The notes beneath the pieces are model-generated. The model saw nothing but the letters and a program-made list of their open reading frames with translations, was not told the DNA's origin and searched no databases. Of a stretch of DNA of 64,000 nucleotides, positions 15,487 to 23,494 are shown piece after piece. Position 1 is the stretch's first letter, and each line of letters begins with the position of its first letter. This stretch comes from Flavobacterium anhuiense (lineage in GTDB: Bacteria > Bacteroidota > Bacteroidia > Flavobacteriales > Flavobacteriaceae), in assembly GCF_004151235.1 (NCBI RefSeq), contig NZ_JUIV01000003.1, positions 1 to 64,000 on the forward strand, read 5' to 3'. The translations under genes and the position numbers were made by a program.

Positions 15487-16563
15487 ATGAAAAAAATAAT
15501 ACTTACTGCTTTAATCGCTTTTGGTTTTAGCAATTTACATGCACAAGAAGAATCTAAAAGTCCGTTTACGTTTTCTGGATATGTAGACGTTTATTATAGT
15601 TATGATTTCGGGAAACCGGAAAATCATACAAAACCGGGCTTTTTTTATAATTATAACCGAAGCAATGAAGTGAACCTGAATTTAGGTTTGGCAAAAGTGA
15701 ATTATTCGAAGGGAAATGTCCGAGCAAATTTGGCGCTGATGGCGGGAACTTATGCACAATATAATATGTCGGCTGAACAGGATTTACTGCAGAATGTTTA
15801 TGAAGCGAATGTTGGCGTGAAGATTTCGCAAAAACATGATTTATGGATTGATGCCGGAATAATGCCTTCGCATATTGGTTTTGAAAGCGCGATTGGAAAA
15901 GATTGCGCCAATTTAACCCGAAGCATTCTGGCAGAGAATTCTCCTTATTATGAAACTGGAGTAAAAATTGGTTATACTTCTGATTCTGGAAAATGGTATT
16001 TGGCAGCCATGTATTTGAACGGCTGGCAGCGAATTCAGAAAATTGAAGGAAACCAAACGCCTGCTTTTGGAACGCAGGTTACATACAAACCTTCGGACAG
16101 AGTGATTTTGAATTGGAGTACGTATATTGGAAATGAACAGCCCGATATTGATAAAAAGTGGCGTTACTTCAATAATTTTTATGGACAATTTAAAGTAGCA
16201 GAAAAAGTGAATTTGACAACTGGTTTTGATATTGGTTCTCAGCAATCGGCTAAAGGAAGCGAAAAATATGATGTTTGGTTCTCTCCTGTTTTGATTCTGC
16301 AATACAAACCGACTGATAAAATTCAGCTTGCAGCACGTGGAGAATATTACAGTGATGAAAAAGGTGTAATTATCGCAACTGAAACTCCAAACGGATTTAA
16401 AACTTACGGATTTTCAGCTAACTTTGATTACTTAGTTACTGATAATGTTATGTTTAGAATTGAAGCCAGAAATCTATCTAGCAAAGATGAAATTTTTACC
16501 AAAAATAATCAGCCAACAGATACAAATACCTTTGTGACAACTTCTTTGGCAATCAGTTTCTAG
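15487..16563 (+). CDS. Outer-membrane porin of the Kdp locus
   Basis: A 358-aa protein from ATG 15487; a TTG codon 15 bases earlier is in frame but would spoil the signal peptide, so the ATG is preferred. Residues 1-20 (MKKIILTALIAFGFSNLHAQ) form a Sec signal peptide. The rest is a series of alternating beta strands rich in Tyr, Trp and Gly (for example YVDVYYSYDFG) ending in a strand with a terminal Phe (TTSLAISF), as expected for a beta-barrel. It matches the putative beta-barrel porin type often found next to kdp in Bacteroidota. The likely role is passage of K+ or another small solute across the outer membrane. Confidence 0.85.
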   Translation: MKKIILTALIAFGFSNLHAQEESKSPFTFSGYVDVYYSYDFGKPENHTKPGFFYNYNRSNEVNLNLGLAKVNYSKGNVRANLALMAGTYAQYNMSAEQDLLQNVYEANVGVKISQKHDLWIDAGIMPSHIGFESAIGKDCANLTRSILAENSPYYETGVKIGYTSDSGKWYLAAMYLNGWQRIQKIEGNQTPAFGTQVTYKPSDRVILNWSTYIGNEQPDIDKKWRYFNNFYGQFKVAEKVNLTTGFDIGSQQSAKGSEKYDVWFSPVLILQYKPTDKIQLAARGEYYSDEKGVIIATETPNGFKTYGFSANFDYLVTDNVMFRIEARNLSSKDEIFTKNNQPTDTNTFVTTSLAISF

Positions 16564-16575
16564 GAAAATTTTCTT

Positions 16576-16748
16576 GCCACAGATTACACAGATTAAAAGG
16601 ATTCTTTGTGTTGAGTCATTTGCCACGAATTGCACAAATTTTCACGAATTAATTACTTTAACGTTTATGCCATTTTTAAAATAAAAATTTGTGCAATTCG
16701 TGTAATTCGTGGCTGAAAAAAATCACTTTAATCTGTGAAATCTGTGGC
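16576..16748. repeat. Nested inverted repeat: CACGAATT element inside a CACAGATT element
   Basis: Outer arms 16576-16603 and 16721-16748 match at about 25 of 28 positions and are built of 9-base units (CACAGATTA, CACAGATTA, AAAGGATT). The inner pair 16622-16650 and 16683-16713 consists of CACGAATT and GCACAAATT units, but in permuted order in the two arms (outer unit GCCACGAATT shared, the next two swapped). This suggests insertion of one element into the loop of another. Confidence 0.75.
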
Positions 16749-16763
16749 TAAAAAAAATAAAAA

Positions 16764-16788
16764 CTTTGTGACTTAGCGCCTTCGTGGC
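16764..16788. repeat. Orphan right arm of a CACTAAGA-type element
   Basis: CTTTGTGACTTAGCGCCTTC followed by GTGGC closely matches the right arm of the element at 21361-21441, but no left arm is present. It ends 9 bases before the kdpD start codon. Confidence 0.65.
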
Positions 16789-16797
16789 AAAAAAAAC

Positions 16798-17925
16798 ATG
16801 AAAGAAGAAAACGAAAACAACGCACAGCATTTTCTGGATTTGATTCAAAAATCCCGAAAGGGAAAGTTTAAAATCTACATTGGAATGAGTGCTGGTGTGG
16901 GCAAAACTTTTCGTATGCTTCAGGAAGCGCATTCGTTATTGAAAAACGGAATCGATGTCAAAATCGGCTACATCGAAACGCATATGCGGAAGGAAACACA
17001 TGAATTATTAGCTGGCCTTCCTATTATTCCAAGGCGAACAATTTTTTATAAAGGAAAACAGCTTGAAGAACTTGATGTACAAGCCATTATTAATCTTCGT
17101 CCGGAAGTTGTTATTGTTGATGAATTGGCGCATACCAATGTTGAAGGAAGCAAAAATGAAAAACGCTGGCAGGATGTTCTAGAGATTTTAGACGCTGGAA
17201 TTAATGTAATTTCAGCTGTGAATATTCAGCATATTGAAAGTTTAAACGAAGATGTAAAACGAATCACAAATATTGATGTTCAGGAGCGAATTCCTGATAA
17301 TGTTCTGCGTCTGGCAGATGAAGTCGTAAATATCGATTTGACTTCAGAGGATTTAATTGCGCGTTTAAAAGAAGGAAAAATTTATACGTCAGATAAAATT
17401 CCAACAGCTTTGGCTAATTTTTTTAAATCGGAACAGATTCTGCAATTGCGTGAATTGGCTTTGAAAGAAGTCGCAAGTCAGGTTGTGCGAAAAGTAGAAA
17501 GCGAAGTTCCGAATCTGCATGCTTTACGGCATGAAAAATTGTTGGCTTGCATTAGCAGTAATGAAAAAACTGCTAAAATCATTATTAGAAAAGCCGCTCG
17601 ATTGGCAAGTTATTACAACGGCTCTTGGTATGTTTTGTATGTAGAAACTCCTAAAGAAAGTAGTACAAGAATTGCACTTGATAAACAAAGACATTTAATT
17701 AATAACTTTAAACTCGCTGTACAATTGGGCGCAGAGGTTATTAAATTGGAAAATTCAAATATTACAAATGCTATTTTGACAACGGTAGAAGAAAAACAAA
17801 TTACAACTGTGTGCATCGGAAAACCGCATTTTAATTTGTTTAAAGTAATTTTGTCTACAACAATTTTCAGACGTTTGCTAAACAAATTGTCTTTATCAAA
17901 TGTAGATCTTGTTATTCTGTCGTGA
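16798..17925 (+). CDS. kdpD: Truncated KdpD: sensor (ATP-binding) plus universal-stress domain, no kinase
   Basis: A 375-aa protein matching only the N-terminal cytoplasmic part of KdpD. The KdpD signature domain (about 22-230) has Walker A GMSAGVGKT (29-37) and Walker B VVIVDELAHTN (104-114). From about 245 a UspA-like domain runs to the end. The four membrane spans, GAF and histidine-kinase domains of full KdpD (about 890 aa) are absent. It is not simply broken: it ends cleanly, and a membrane histidine kinase follows. Inference: the K+/ATP-sensing half acts in trans on that kinase. Confidence 0.9.
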   Translation: MKEENENNAQHFLDLIQKSRKGKFKIYIGMSAGVGKTFRMLQEAHSLLKNGIDVKIGYIETHMRKETHELLAGLPIIPRRTIFYKGKQLEELDVQAIINLRPEVVIVDELAHTNVEGSKNEKRWQDVLEILDAGINVISAVNIQHIESLNEDVKRITNIDVQERIPDNVLRLADEVVNIDLTSEDLIARLKEGKIYTSDKIPTALANFFKSEQILQLRELALKEVASQVVRKVESEVPNLHALRHEKLLACISSNEKTAKIIIRKAARLASYYNGSWYVLYVETPKESSTRIALDKQRHLINNFKLAVQLGAEVIKLENSNITNAILTTVEEKQITTVCIGKPHFNLFKVILSTTIFRRLLNKLSLSNVDLVILS

Positions 17926-17935
17926 AAAATTTTTA

Positions 17936-18143
17936 AACCATATAAGTTATATCAGTTCATTTAAACGAGGCTGCTTAATTTAACCGCAAAGGGCGCAAAG
18001 TTTTGCGCAAAGCACACAAAGATTAAATTAAAAAACTTTGCGTCCTTGCGACTTTGCGAGCAAAAAATCTAGCGAACTTTGCGAAACCTTTGCGCCCTTT
18101 GCGGTTCAAAAAACTAACATTTTCTTATATAACTTATATGGTT
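17936..18143. repeat. Nested inverted repeat with perfect 17- and 19-bp arms (kdpD-kinase gap)
   Basis: The outer arms are perfect: 17936-17952 (AACCATATAAGTTATAT) with 18127-18143. The inner arms are also perfect: 17982-18000 (AACCGCAAAGGGCGCAAAG) with 18088-18106, in 9-base units (CGCAAAGGG, CGCAAAG). Between the inner arms are more CTTTGCG words. The right end lies 13 bases before the kinase ATG, so folding of this RNA could limit access to the start. Confidence 0.85.
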
Positions 18144-18156
18144 CAAAAAAAACTAA

Positions 18157-19884
18157 ATGTTTTATAAAATGAGAATTAAAACCAAATTGAATCTGGGTGT
18201 TGGATTGTTATTTTTAATGATCATCATTCTCTCGTTAGTGAGTGCTTATTCTGTTTTTTTGATTAAGCAGGACACTGAAAATATTTTGAAATCCAATTAC
18301 AATACGCTGGAATATTCCAGAAATATGATTTTGGCTTTGGACGAAATGAAATCCGGTTCAAAAGAAACGATTCAGAGTTTTGAGGAGAATCTCGAAAAGC
18401 AGACTCAAAATATTACGGAACCAGGCGAAAAACAAGCTACCGAAAAGCTTAAAGCCAGTTTTGCTCTTTTGGACAAAAACAACTCCAACGAAACTGTAAA
18501 AACACAGATTCGTCAGGATATTTTTGCAATTATGAAGCTAAATCTGGATGCCATAAAACAGAAAAGCGACATTGCTAAACAATCGGCTGAAACGGCTAAT
18601 CTTTCAATTGCCATTGTGGGAAGTTTATGCTTTCTGATTGCTTTTAATTTATTGATTAATCTTCCGAATAATATTGCCAATCCAATTAAAGAATTAACAC
18701 TGAGCATTAAGGAAATTGCCAATAAAAATTATTCCGAACGCGTTCATTTTACAAGTCATAGCGAATTTGGAGATCTTGCAAAATCTTTCAATACAATGGC
18801 GCAAAAGCTTGAAGAATATCATGACAGCAATGTTTATAAACTTCTATTTGAAAAAAAGCGACTGGAAACCTTGATTAATAATATGAACGATCCTATTATT
18901 GGTTTGGATAATGAAGGAATTGTTTTGTTTGTGAATGATGAAGCACTGAAAATTATTGGTCTAAAATCGGAAGATATTATTGGAAAACCAGCATCTGAAT
19001 TGGCAATTTCTAATGATTTGATTCGTTCTTTGATTCTGAAAGAAAGTGAAACTCCGAAAAAACAACCTCTCAAAATTTTTGCTCACGGAAAAGAAAGTTA
19101 TTTCGAAAAAGAAATTCATAATATCACGATAACGCCAACGGGCGAAGAAAAAGAAATTAATATTGGCGATGTCATTATTCTTCGAAATATTACGCTTTTT
19201 AAAGAACTGGATTTTGCTAAAACCAATTTCATTGCCACCGTTTCTCACGAATTAAAAACGCCGATTGCTTCTATAAAACTAAGTTTACAATTGCTTGAAA
19301 ATGGAAAAACAGGAGATATGAACGATGATCAGAAACAATTGGTTGAAAGCATTAAAGACGACAGTCAGCGATTGTTGAAAATTACAGGCGAATTGCTGAA
19401 TTTATCGCAATTGGAAACGGGAAATATTCAGTTGAATATTGGAAAAAGCAATCCGCACGAAATTGTAAGATATGCTGTAGAAGCTGTAAAAGTTCAGGCA
19501 GATCAAAAACAGATCCAATTAGTTGTTGATGCTGATGAGAACCTCAAAAGCGTAAAAGCTGATGCCGAAAAAACAGGCTGGGTTTTAATTAATTATTTAT
19601 CAAATGCCATTAGATATTCATCTGAAAAAAGTACGATTCTCATCAAATTAAAAGAAGAAAATAATCAAATGGTTTTTCAGGTAATTGATACTGGAAAAGG
19701 AATTGATACAAGATACAAAGACAAGGTTTTTGACAAATATTTTCAAGTTCCAGGCAGTCAGAAATCGGGAACGGGATTGGGATTAGCGATTAGTAAAGAA
19801 TTTATTGAAGCTCAAAATGGAAGCGTTGGCGTAGAGAGTAATTTAGGTTTGGGAAGTACATTTTGGTTTTCGTTGAAAGTATAA
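18157..19884 (+). CDS. Membrane histidine kinase of the Kdp locus (HAMP-PAS-HisKA-HATPase)
   Basis: A 575-aa sensor kinase. A first membrane span (about 12-35), an external helical segment, a second span (about 148-172), a HAMP domain and a PAS domain (about 235-330) precede the kinase core. The phospho-accepting His is His364 in VSHELKTP, and the ATP-binding domain ends with GTGLGLAISKEF. It has no KdpD domain, which is encoded separately just upstream. The start may also be ATG 18169 (MRIKTK). Most likely it phosphorylates the sigma-54 activator at 8188-9534; that pairing is inferred from the locus. Confidence 0.88.
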   Translation: MFYKMRIKTKLNLGVGLLFLMIIILSLVSAYSVFLIKQDTENILKSNYNTLEYSRNMILALDEMKSGSKETIQSFEENLEKQTQNITEPGEKQATEKLKASFALLDKNNSNETVKTQIRQDIFAIMKLNLDAIKQKSDIAKQSAETANLSIAIVGSLCFLIAFNLLINLPNNIANPIKELTLSIKEIANKNYSERVHFTSHSEFGDLAKSFNTMAQKLEEYHDSNVYKLLFEKKRLETLINNMNDPIIGLDNEGIVLFVNDEALKIIGLKSEDIIGKPASELAISNDLIRSLILKESETPKKQPLKIFAHGKESYFEKEIHNITITPTGEEKEINIGDVIILRNITLFKELDFAKTNFIATVSHELKTPIASIKLSLQLLENGKTGDMNDDQKQLVESIKDDSQRLLKITGELLNLSQLETGNIQLNIGKSNPHEIVRYAVEAVKVQADQKQIQLVVDADENLKSVKADAEKTGWVLINYLSNAIRYSSEKSTILIKLKEENNQMVFQVIDTGKGIDTRYKDKVFDKYFQVPGSQKSGTGLGLAISKEFIEAQNGSVGVESNLGLGSTFWFSLKV

Positions 19885-19915
19885 ATTATTTAACAGTATT
19901 TTGAAAATAAATCTT

Positions 19916-19923
19916 TAATTTTG
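19916..19923 (+). promoter_or_regulatory. Candidate -7 box for the toxin-antitoxin pair
   Basis: TAATTTTG fits TAnnTTTG and lies 20 bases before the antitoxin ATG at 19943. No -33 TTTG at the usual distance. Confidence 0.4.
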
Positions 19924-19942
19924 AGTATTAAAAGAATTTGAT

Positions 19943-20179
19943 ATGGACATGACAGCGCAAATAAAAGAAAATTTGATTTCTAGAATTAGAGATTCTAAAG
20001 ACATGAATTTTTTAAAAGCACTTCAAACTATTTTTGATTCTTCAGAACAGTCATTGTACGAATTAAATGCTGAGCAACAATCTTCTATCGAAACAAGCCG
20101 AAATCAGATACAAAAAGGAGAGTTTCATAAAAATGAAGATGTAATTTCAGAGATGAGAGAATGGCTAAAAAAGAAATAA
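19943..20179 (+). CDS. Putative antitoxin of a ParE/RelE-type module
   Basis: A 78-aa, charged, all-helical protein ending in SEMREWLKKK, a C-terminal shape common to addiction-module antitoxins of the putative addiction-module component type. Its last 19 bases overlap the toxin gene, the usual arrangement for translational coupling. No clear DNA-binding domain is visible at the N terminus. It should bind and neutralise the downstream toxin; identification rests mainly on gene order and size. Confidence 0.7.
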   Translation: MDMTAQIKENLISRIRDSKDMNFLKALQTIFDSSEQSLYELNAEQQSSIETSRNQIQKGEFHKNEDVISEMREWLKKK

Positions 20180-20460
20180 TCTGGTCTGATCTTGCTAAAC
20201 TTGAATTTTCTAATGTTCTTGAGTTTTATGTTTTCAAGAATGGAAATTCTGCTTACAGCCTAAAAATTCTTGAAGAGGTTGAAGATTTATTAGAAACTCT
20301 TTCTAATAATGAGTTTATAGGAAGACTTACTTCTAATAAAATCACTCGTGTTATTCCAATGAAAATCTACTTAATTTTTTATGAGATTAAGAACAATCAA
20401 ATAGAAATATTATCTTTTTGGGACAATCATCAAAATCCTGAAAAAAGGAAAATAAAATAA
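20161..20460 (+). CDS. RelE/ParE superfamily toxin
   Basis: A 99-aa protein with the ParE/RelE fold pattern: IIWSDLAKLEFSNVLEFY at the start, a helix with LEEVEDLLETL, then strand-rich segments TRVIPMKIYLIFYEI and IEILSFWDNHQNPEK. The last phrase is typical for ParE-like members of Bacteroidota. Such toxins either cut mRNA at the ribosome or poison gyrase; the sequence does not decide which. It overlaps the antitoxin gene by 19 bases and forms a two-gene unit between the Kdp kinase and a phosphatase gene. Confidence 0.82.
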   Translation: MAKKEIIWSDLAKLEFSNVLEFYVFKNGNSAYSLKILEEVEDLLETLSNNEFIGRLTSNKITRVIPMKIYLIFYEIKNNQIEILSFWDNHQNPEKRKIK

Positions 20461-20565
20461 GACTCTTATTTAGTCAATCTTAATACAATTACGCAATTTA
20501 AAACCAACAAATTAAAGTTCACTTAAGGTTCAATTAAGTTCAAAATACCAGACTTAAACATTCGT

Positions 20566-20573
20566 TACTATTG
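20566..20573 (+). promoter_or_regulatory. Candidate -7 box for the PAP2 phosphatase gene
   Basis: TACTATTG differs from TAnnTTTG at one position and lies 21 bases before ATG 20595. It overlaps an in-frame TTG (20571), which supports the ATG as the real start. Confidence 0.35.
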
Positions 20574-20594
20574 CAAAACATAACACCAAAAACA

Positions 20595-21356
20595 ATGTTC
20601 CGCAAAACGATTTCCCTCGTATTCCTGTTCGTATTATTTTCTGCTAATGCGCAGCAAAATGATTCCATTGCAAAAATTGACAGCACGTCAAATAATTTGA
20701 AATTCAATTACAAACAGCTAATTATTCCATCAGTTTTGATTGGGTACGGCGTAATTGGAATTGGAAATGATCAACTTTTAAGCTTCAATCGCCAGATAAG
20801 AGCAGAAGTTAAAGAAGACATTGACGAAAAAATTACAATTGATGACTTCTCTCAATACGCACCTGCAGCATCTGTTTATGCTTTGAATGCTTTTGGCGTA
20901 GAAGGGAAAAATAATATGCGTGATCGTTCGGTCATATTTGCAACTTCGTATATTATTATGGCAACGACTGTTTTGAGCTTAAAATCTATTGTACATGAAG
21001 AAAGGCCTGATGGAAGTTCAAACAACTCCTTCCCTTCTGGACATACTGCAACTGCTTTTGCTGGAGCCGAATTTTTATATCAAGAATATAAAGACAAATC
21101 GATTTGGTACGGAATTGCAGGTTATGCCGTTGCAACAGGAACCGGACTTTTTAGAATTTACAACAATCGCCATTGGTTGACTGATGTTGCGGCTGGAGCG
21201 GGAATTGGAATTTTGAGTACCAAAATCGCTTATTGGATCAATCCTTATATCACTAAAAAATTATTCAAGTCAGATTCTGAAAACAAATCAACCTCTATGA
21301 TTATGCCTTTTTATAATGGACAGCAATATGGATTGGGTTTTGCGAAAGTTTTTTAG
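20595..21356 (+). CDS. PAP2-family membrane phosphatase
   Basis: A 253-aa protein from ATG 20595, chosen over an upstream TTG because it gives a clean Sec signal (FRKTISLVFLFVLFSANAQ). The three PAP2 motifs are visible: K(x6)RP in KSIVHEERP, PSGH in NSFPSGHTAT, and the R(x5)H(x3)D motif in RIYNNRHWLTDV. Members dephosphorylate lipids such as undecaprenyl pyrophosphate or lipid A at the periplasmic face. Specific substrate unknown. It is monocistronic and convergent with the S24 repressor gene. Confidence 0.88.
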   Translation: MFRKTISLVFLFVLFSANAQQNDSIAKIDSTSNNLKFNYKQLIIPSVLIGYGVIGIGNDQLLSFNRQIRAEVKEDIDEKITIDDFSQYAPAASVYALNAFGVEGKNNMRDRSVIFATSYIIMATTVLSLKSIVHEERPDGSSNNSFPSGHTATAFAGAEFLYQEYKDKSIWYGIAGYAVATGTGLFRIYNNRHWLTDVAAGAGIGILSTKIAYWINPYITKKLFKSDSENKSTSMIMPFYNGQQYGLGFAKVF

Positions 21357-21360
21357 TTTT

Positions 21361-21441
21361 TTTTGCCACAAAGGCACTAAGACACAAAGTTTATTTATCT
21401 TTTTTTGAATAGCTTTGTGTCTTAGTGCCTTCGTGGCAAAA
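21361..21441. repeat. Inverted repeat of the CACTAAGA octamer family between convergent genes
   Basis: Arms 21361-21389 and 21413-21441 match at 28 of 29 positions. The left arm after GC is in 8-base register: CACAAAGG, CACTAAGA, CACAAAG. The 23-base loop is AT-rich. Its position between the PAP2 stop and the repressor stop suits a two-way terminator. The right arm recurs alone at 16764-16788. Confidence 0.85.
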
Positions 21442-21449
21442 ACTCTTTT

Positions 21450-22223
21450 TTATGTATTCGAAGTATTATTTTTAATCTCTCGAACTTCTCTTTTCAATTC
21501 TAAAAGCAAATCTTTCATTGCACCCGTTTCTGTCGTTTCTTGTTTTTTATCCGAACGGCCAATGTTACATTCGTATTCCCAAATCTCCAAAATTTCAGAA
21601 GCTTTCACTTCATAATTTGGATAAAAACTGTTATCAGATTCTAAAACCAAACTATTCTTTTTGTTTTTATTGAGACGTTTATATACTATTCCTTCATTCT
21701 TAGTAATCAAAATATAGGTTTTGCCATCCATAACCTCTCCCAGCTTTTCTACGTAACGGCCAATAATAATGGAACCATCTTCGTGTGGAGGCATTGAATC
21801 GCCTTCAACTGGAAATCCGCGGTGTTTTCCAGGGCCTAAAAACGGAAGTGTAATCTGCTGTAAACTTTCGATATATTCTGGATCAGCATATCCGTTGAGG
21901 TAACCGGCTTTTGCTTTTTGAGATACAATTTCGATATAATTTTCTCCAAAACTATCCACTTGAATTGGCAAAATAAGTCGATTGCCTTCTAGTTTTATCA
22001 AATTTTGCACATCAATTTTACGTATATCGACAGATAATATCAAGTCAATACTCATATGAAAATATAATGCAATTTTCTTTAAAATGTCATACGGCGCTTC
22101 CGAAGTTCCATCTTCGTATTTCACGTATCTTCCTCTTGTAATGCTAAGGTTTTCAGCTAATTTTTCTTGTGATATTTTATGCTTAACCCTTAATGCTCTG
22201 ATGTTGTCTGAAAATAAGGACAT
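21450..22223 (-). CDS. S24-type self-cleaving repressor (XRE HTH plus LexA-like peptidase)
   Basis: A 257-aa regulator. Residues 8-62 form an XRE helix-turn-helix (ISQEKLAENLSITRGRYVKY). Residues about 95-235 form a LexA/UmuD-type S24 domain with a candidate cleavage bond Ala106-Gly107, catalytic Ser143 in EGDSMPP and Lys182 in VYKRL, spaced as in LexA (37 and 39 residues). All parts needed for RecA-stimulated self-cleavage are therefore present. It is divergent from dinB-dnaE with an 89-base shared regulatory region, so it most likely represses that mutagenic cassette and itself. Confidence 0.88.
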   Translation of the reverse strand: MSLFSDNIRALRVKHKISQEKLAENLSITRGRYVKYEDGTSEAPYDILKKIALYFHMSIDLILSVDIRKIDVQNLIKLEGNRLILPIQVDSFGENYIEIVSQKAKAGYLNGYADPEYIESLQQITLPFLGPGKHRGFPVEGDSMPPHEDGSIIIGRYVEKLGEVMDGKTYILITKNEGIVYKRLNKNKKNSLVLESDNSFYPNYEVKASEILEIWEYECNIGRSDKKQETTETGAMKDLLLELKREVREIKNNTSNT

Positions 22224-22240
22224 AATTAATTTGTTATAAT

Positions 22241-22272
22241 TTGGAACAGCAAATATACTAAAAATGTTCTAA
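22241..22272. promoter_or_regulatory. Putative operator of the S24 repressor
   Basis: TTGGAACA (22241-22248) and TGTTCTAA (22265-22272) form an inverted repeat with 7 of 8 matching positions, separated by 16 bases. Between them lies the repressor gene's own -7 box, and 8 bases to the right is the -7 box for dinB. One bound dimer or tetramer could therefore block both promoters. Confidence 0.6.
22250..22257 (-). promoter_or_regulatory. Candidate -7 box of the repressor gene
   Basis: On the minus strand this reads TATATTTG, a full match to TAnnTTTG, 27 bases before the repressor ATG and inside the operator inverted repeat. Confidence 0.55.
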
Positions 22273-22279
22273 TCTGTGC

Positions 22280-22287
22280 TAATTTTG
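22280..22287 (+). promoter_or_regulatory. Candidate -7 box of the dinB-dnaE operon
   Basis: TAATTTTG matches TAnnTTTG, 26 bases before the dinB ATG. The right operator half-site lies just upstream, in the -33 to -7 spacer region. Confidence 0.55.
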
Positions 22288-22312
22288 TTTCATACAAAAA
22301 CAAAAGGAAAAA

Positions 22313-23494
22313 ATGGCACGGGCAATTGTACATATGGATTTGGATACCTTTTTTGTATCCTGTGAAAGACGCACCAACTCAGAACTCAACGGAATTCCGC
22401 TTATTATTGGCGGAGGCGACCGAGGCGTTGTGGCATCTTGTTCGTATGAAGCTCGCAAATTTGGAGTCCGTTCTGCCATGCCGATTCGTATGGCATTAAA
22501 ACTTTGTCCAGACGCAAAAGTGATGAAAGGCGACATGGAATTATATTCGCAATTGTCTCATGATGTTACCGAAATTCTTCAGGAAAAAGCGCCTGTTTTA
22601 GAAAAAGCCAGTGTCGACGAATTTTATTTGGATATTACTGGAATGGATCGCTTTCACGGAAGTTATAAATGGACAAACGAACTGGCACAAAAAGTAATTA
22701 AAGAAACTGGACTTCCTATTAGCTTTTCATTGTCTATTAATAAAACAGTTTCTAAAATTGCTACTGGGGAAGGCAAACCAAAAGGAAATCTTGAAATTCC
22801 GGAACATAAAGTGCAAACATTTTTAAATCCGCTTTCAATTCAAAAAATACCAATGGTGGGAGCTGTGACTTTTCAGCTTTTATCTCGAATTGGTGTGCGT
22901 AAAATTCAGACTTTAGCCGAAATGCCTGTTGAGGTTTTACAGCAAATGATAGGTAAAAATGGTATAGAACTCTGGAAAAAAGCTAACGGAATTGATCATA
23001 CGCCTGTAGAGTCTTACAGCGAAAGAAAATCCATTTCGACAGAACATACTTTCTCTCAAGACACAATTGATCTTACAAAACTCAGAAGAATATTATTAGG
23101 AATGGTCGAAAAACTGGCTTTTCAGCTTCGTGCAGAACAATGGCTGACTTCAACTGTTACGGTTAAAATTCGTTATGCCAATTTTGATACCGAAACTAAA
23201 CAATGTAGAGTGGCTTATACCTCTGCCGATCATGTTCTGACTAAAAATGTAATAGAACTTTTTGAGAAAGTTTACCAGCGCCGCATGCGTCTTCGTTTGA
23301 TTGGCGTTCGCTTTAGCGGATTGGTTCGCGGAACGTATCAAATTGATCTTTTTGAAGATACTCAAGAAATGCTTGCGCTTTATGCCGCTATGGATAAAAT
23401 GAAAAACCGTTACGGTTTTGATGCCGTAATGCGCTGTGCTGGAGCCCATTTCAAACCGAATACTAAAGACGAAATCTTAAAACGTATCAAATAA
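22313..23494 (+). CDS. dinB: Y-family translesion DNA polymerase (DinB/Pol IV type)
   Basis: A 393-aa Y-family polymerase. Catalytic acids are Asp9 in HMDLD and Asp102-Glu103 in SVDEFYLD; Phe14 in DTFF is the expected steric gate. The palm and fingers (1-230) and little finger (about 240-350) are both present. Its intact active site makes it a DinB-type enzyme rather than the catalytically dead ImuB type. It copies past DNA lesions with low fidelity. Its stop codon shares one base with the start of the dnaE-like gene (TAATG), so the two are translationally coupled, probably under control of the divergent S24 repressor. Confidence 0.92.
   Translation: MARAIVHMDLDTFFVSCERRTNSELNGIPLIIGGGDRGVVASCSYEARKFGVRSAMPIRMALKLCPDAKVMKGDMELYSQLSHDVTEILQEKAPVLEKASVDEFYLDITGMDRFHGSYKWTNELAQKVIKETGLPISFSLSINKTVSKIATGEGKPKGNLEIPEHKVQTFLNPLSIQKIPMVGAVTFQLLSRIGVRKIQTLAEMPVEVLQQMIGKNGIELWKKANGIDHTPVESYSERKSISTEHTFSQDTIDLTKLRRILLGMVEKLAFQLRAEQWLTSTVTVKIRYANFDTETKQCRVAYTSADHVLTKNVIELFEKVYQRRMRLRLIGVRFSGLVRGTYQIDLFEDTQEMLALYAAMDKMKNRYGFDAVMRCAGAHFKPNTKDEILKRIK

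Noticed and set aside
16798-19884. Frameshifted full-length kdpD
   Set aside because: The kinase gene has its own membrane spans, HAMP and PAS domains and a 231-base separating region with repeats, so the two are separate genes and not a broken KdpD.
20571-20597. TTG start for the PAP2 phosphatase
   Set aside because: The TTG overlaps a probable -7 box and would put polar residues ahead of the signal peptide; ATG 20595 fits better.
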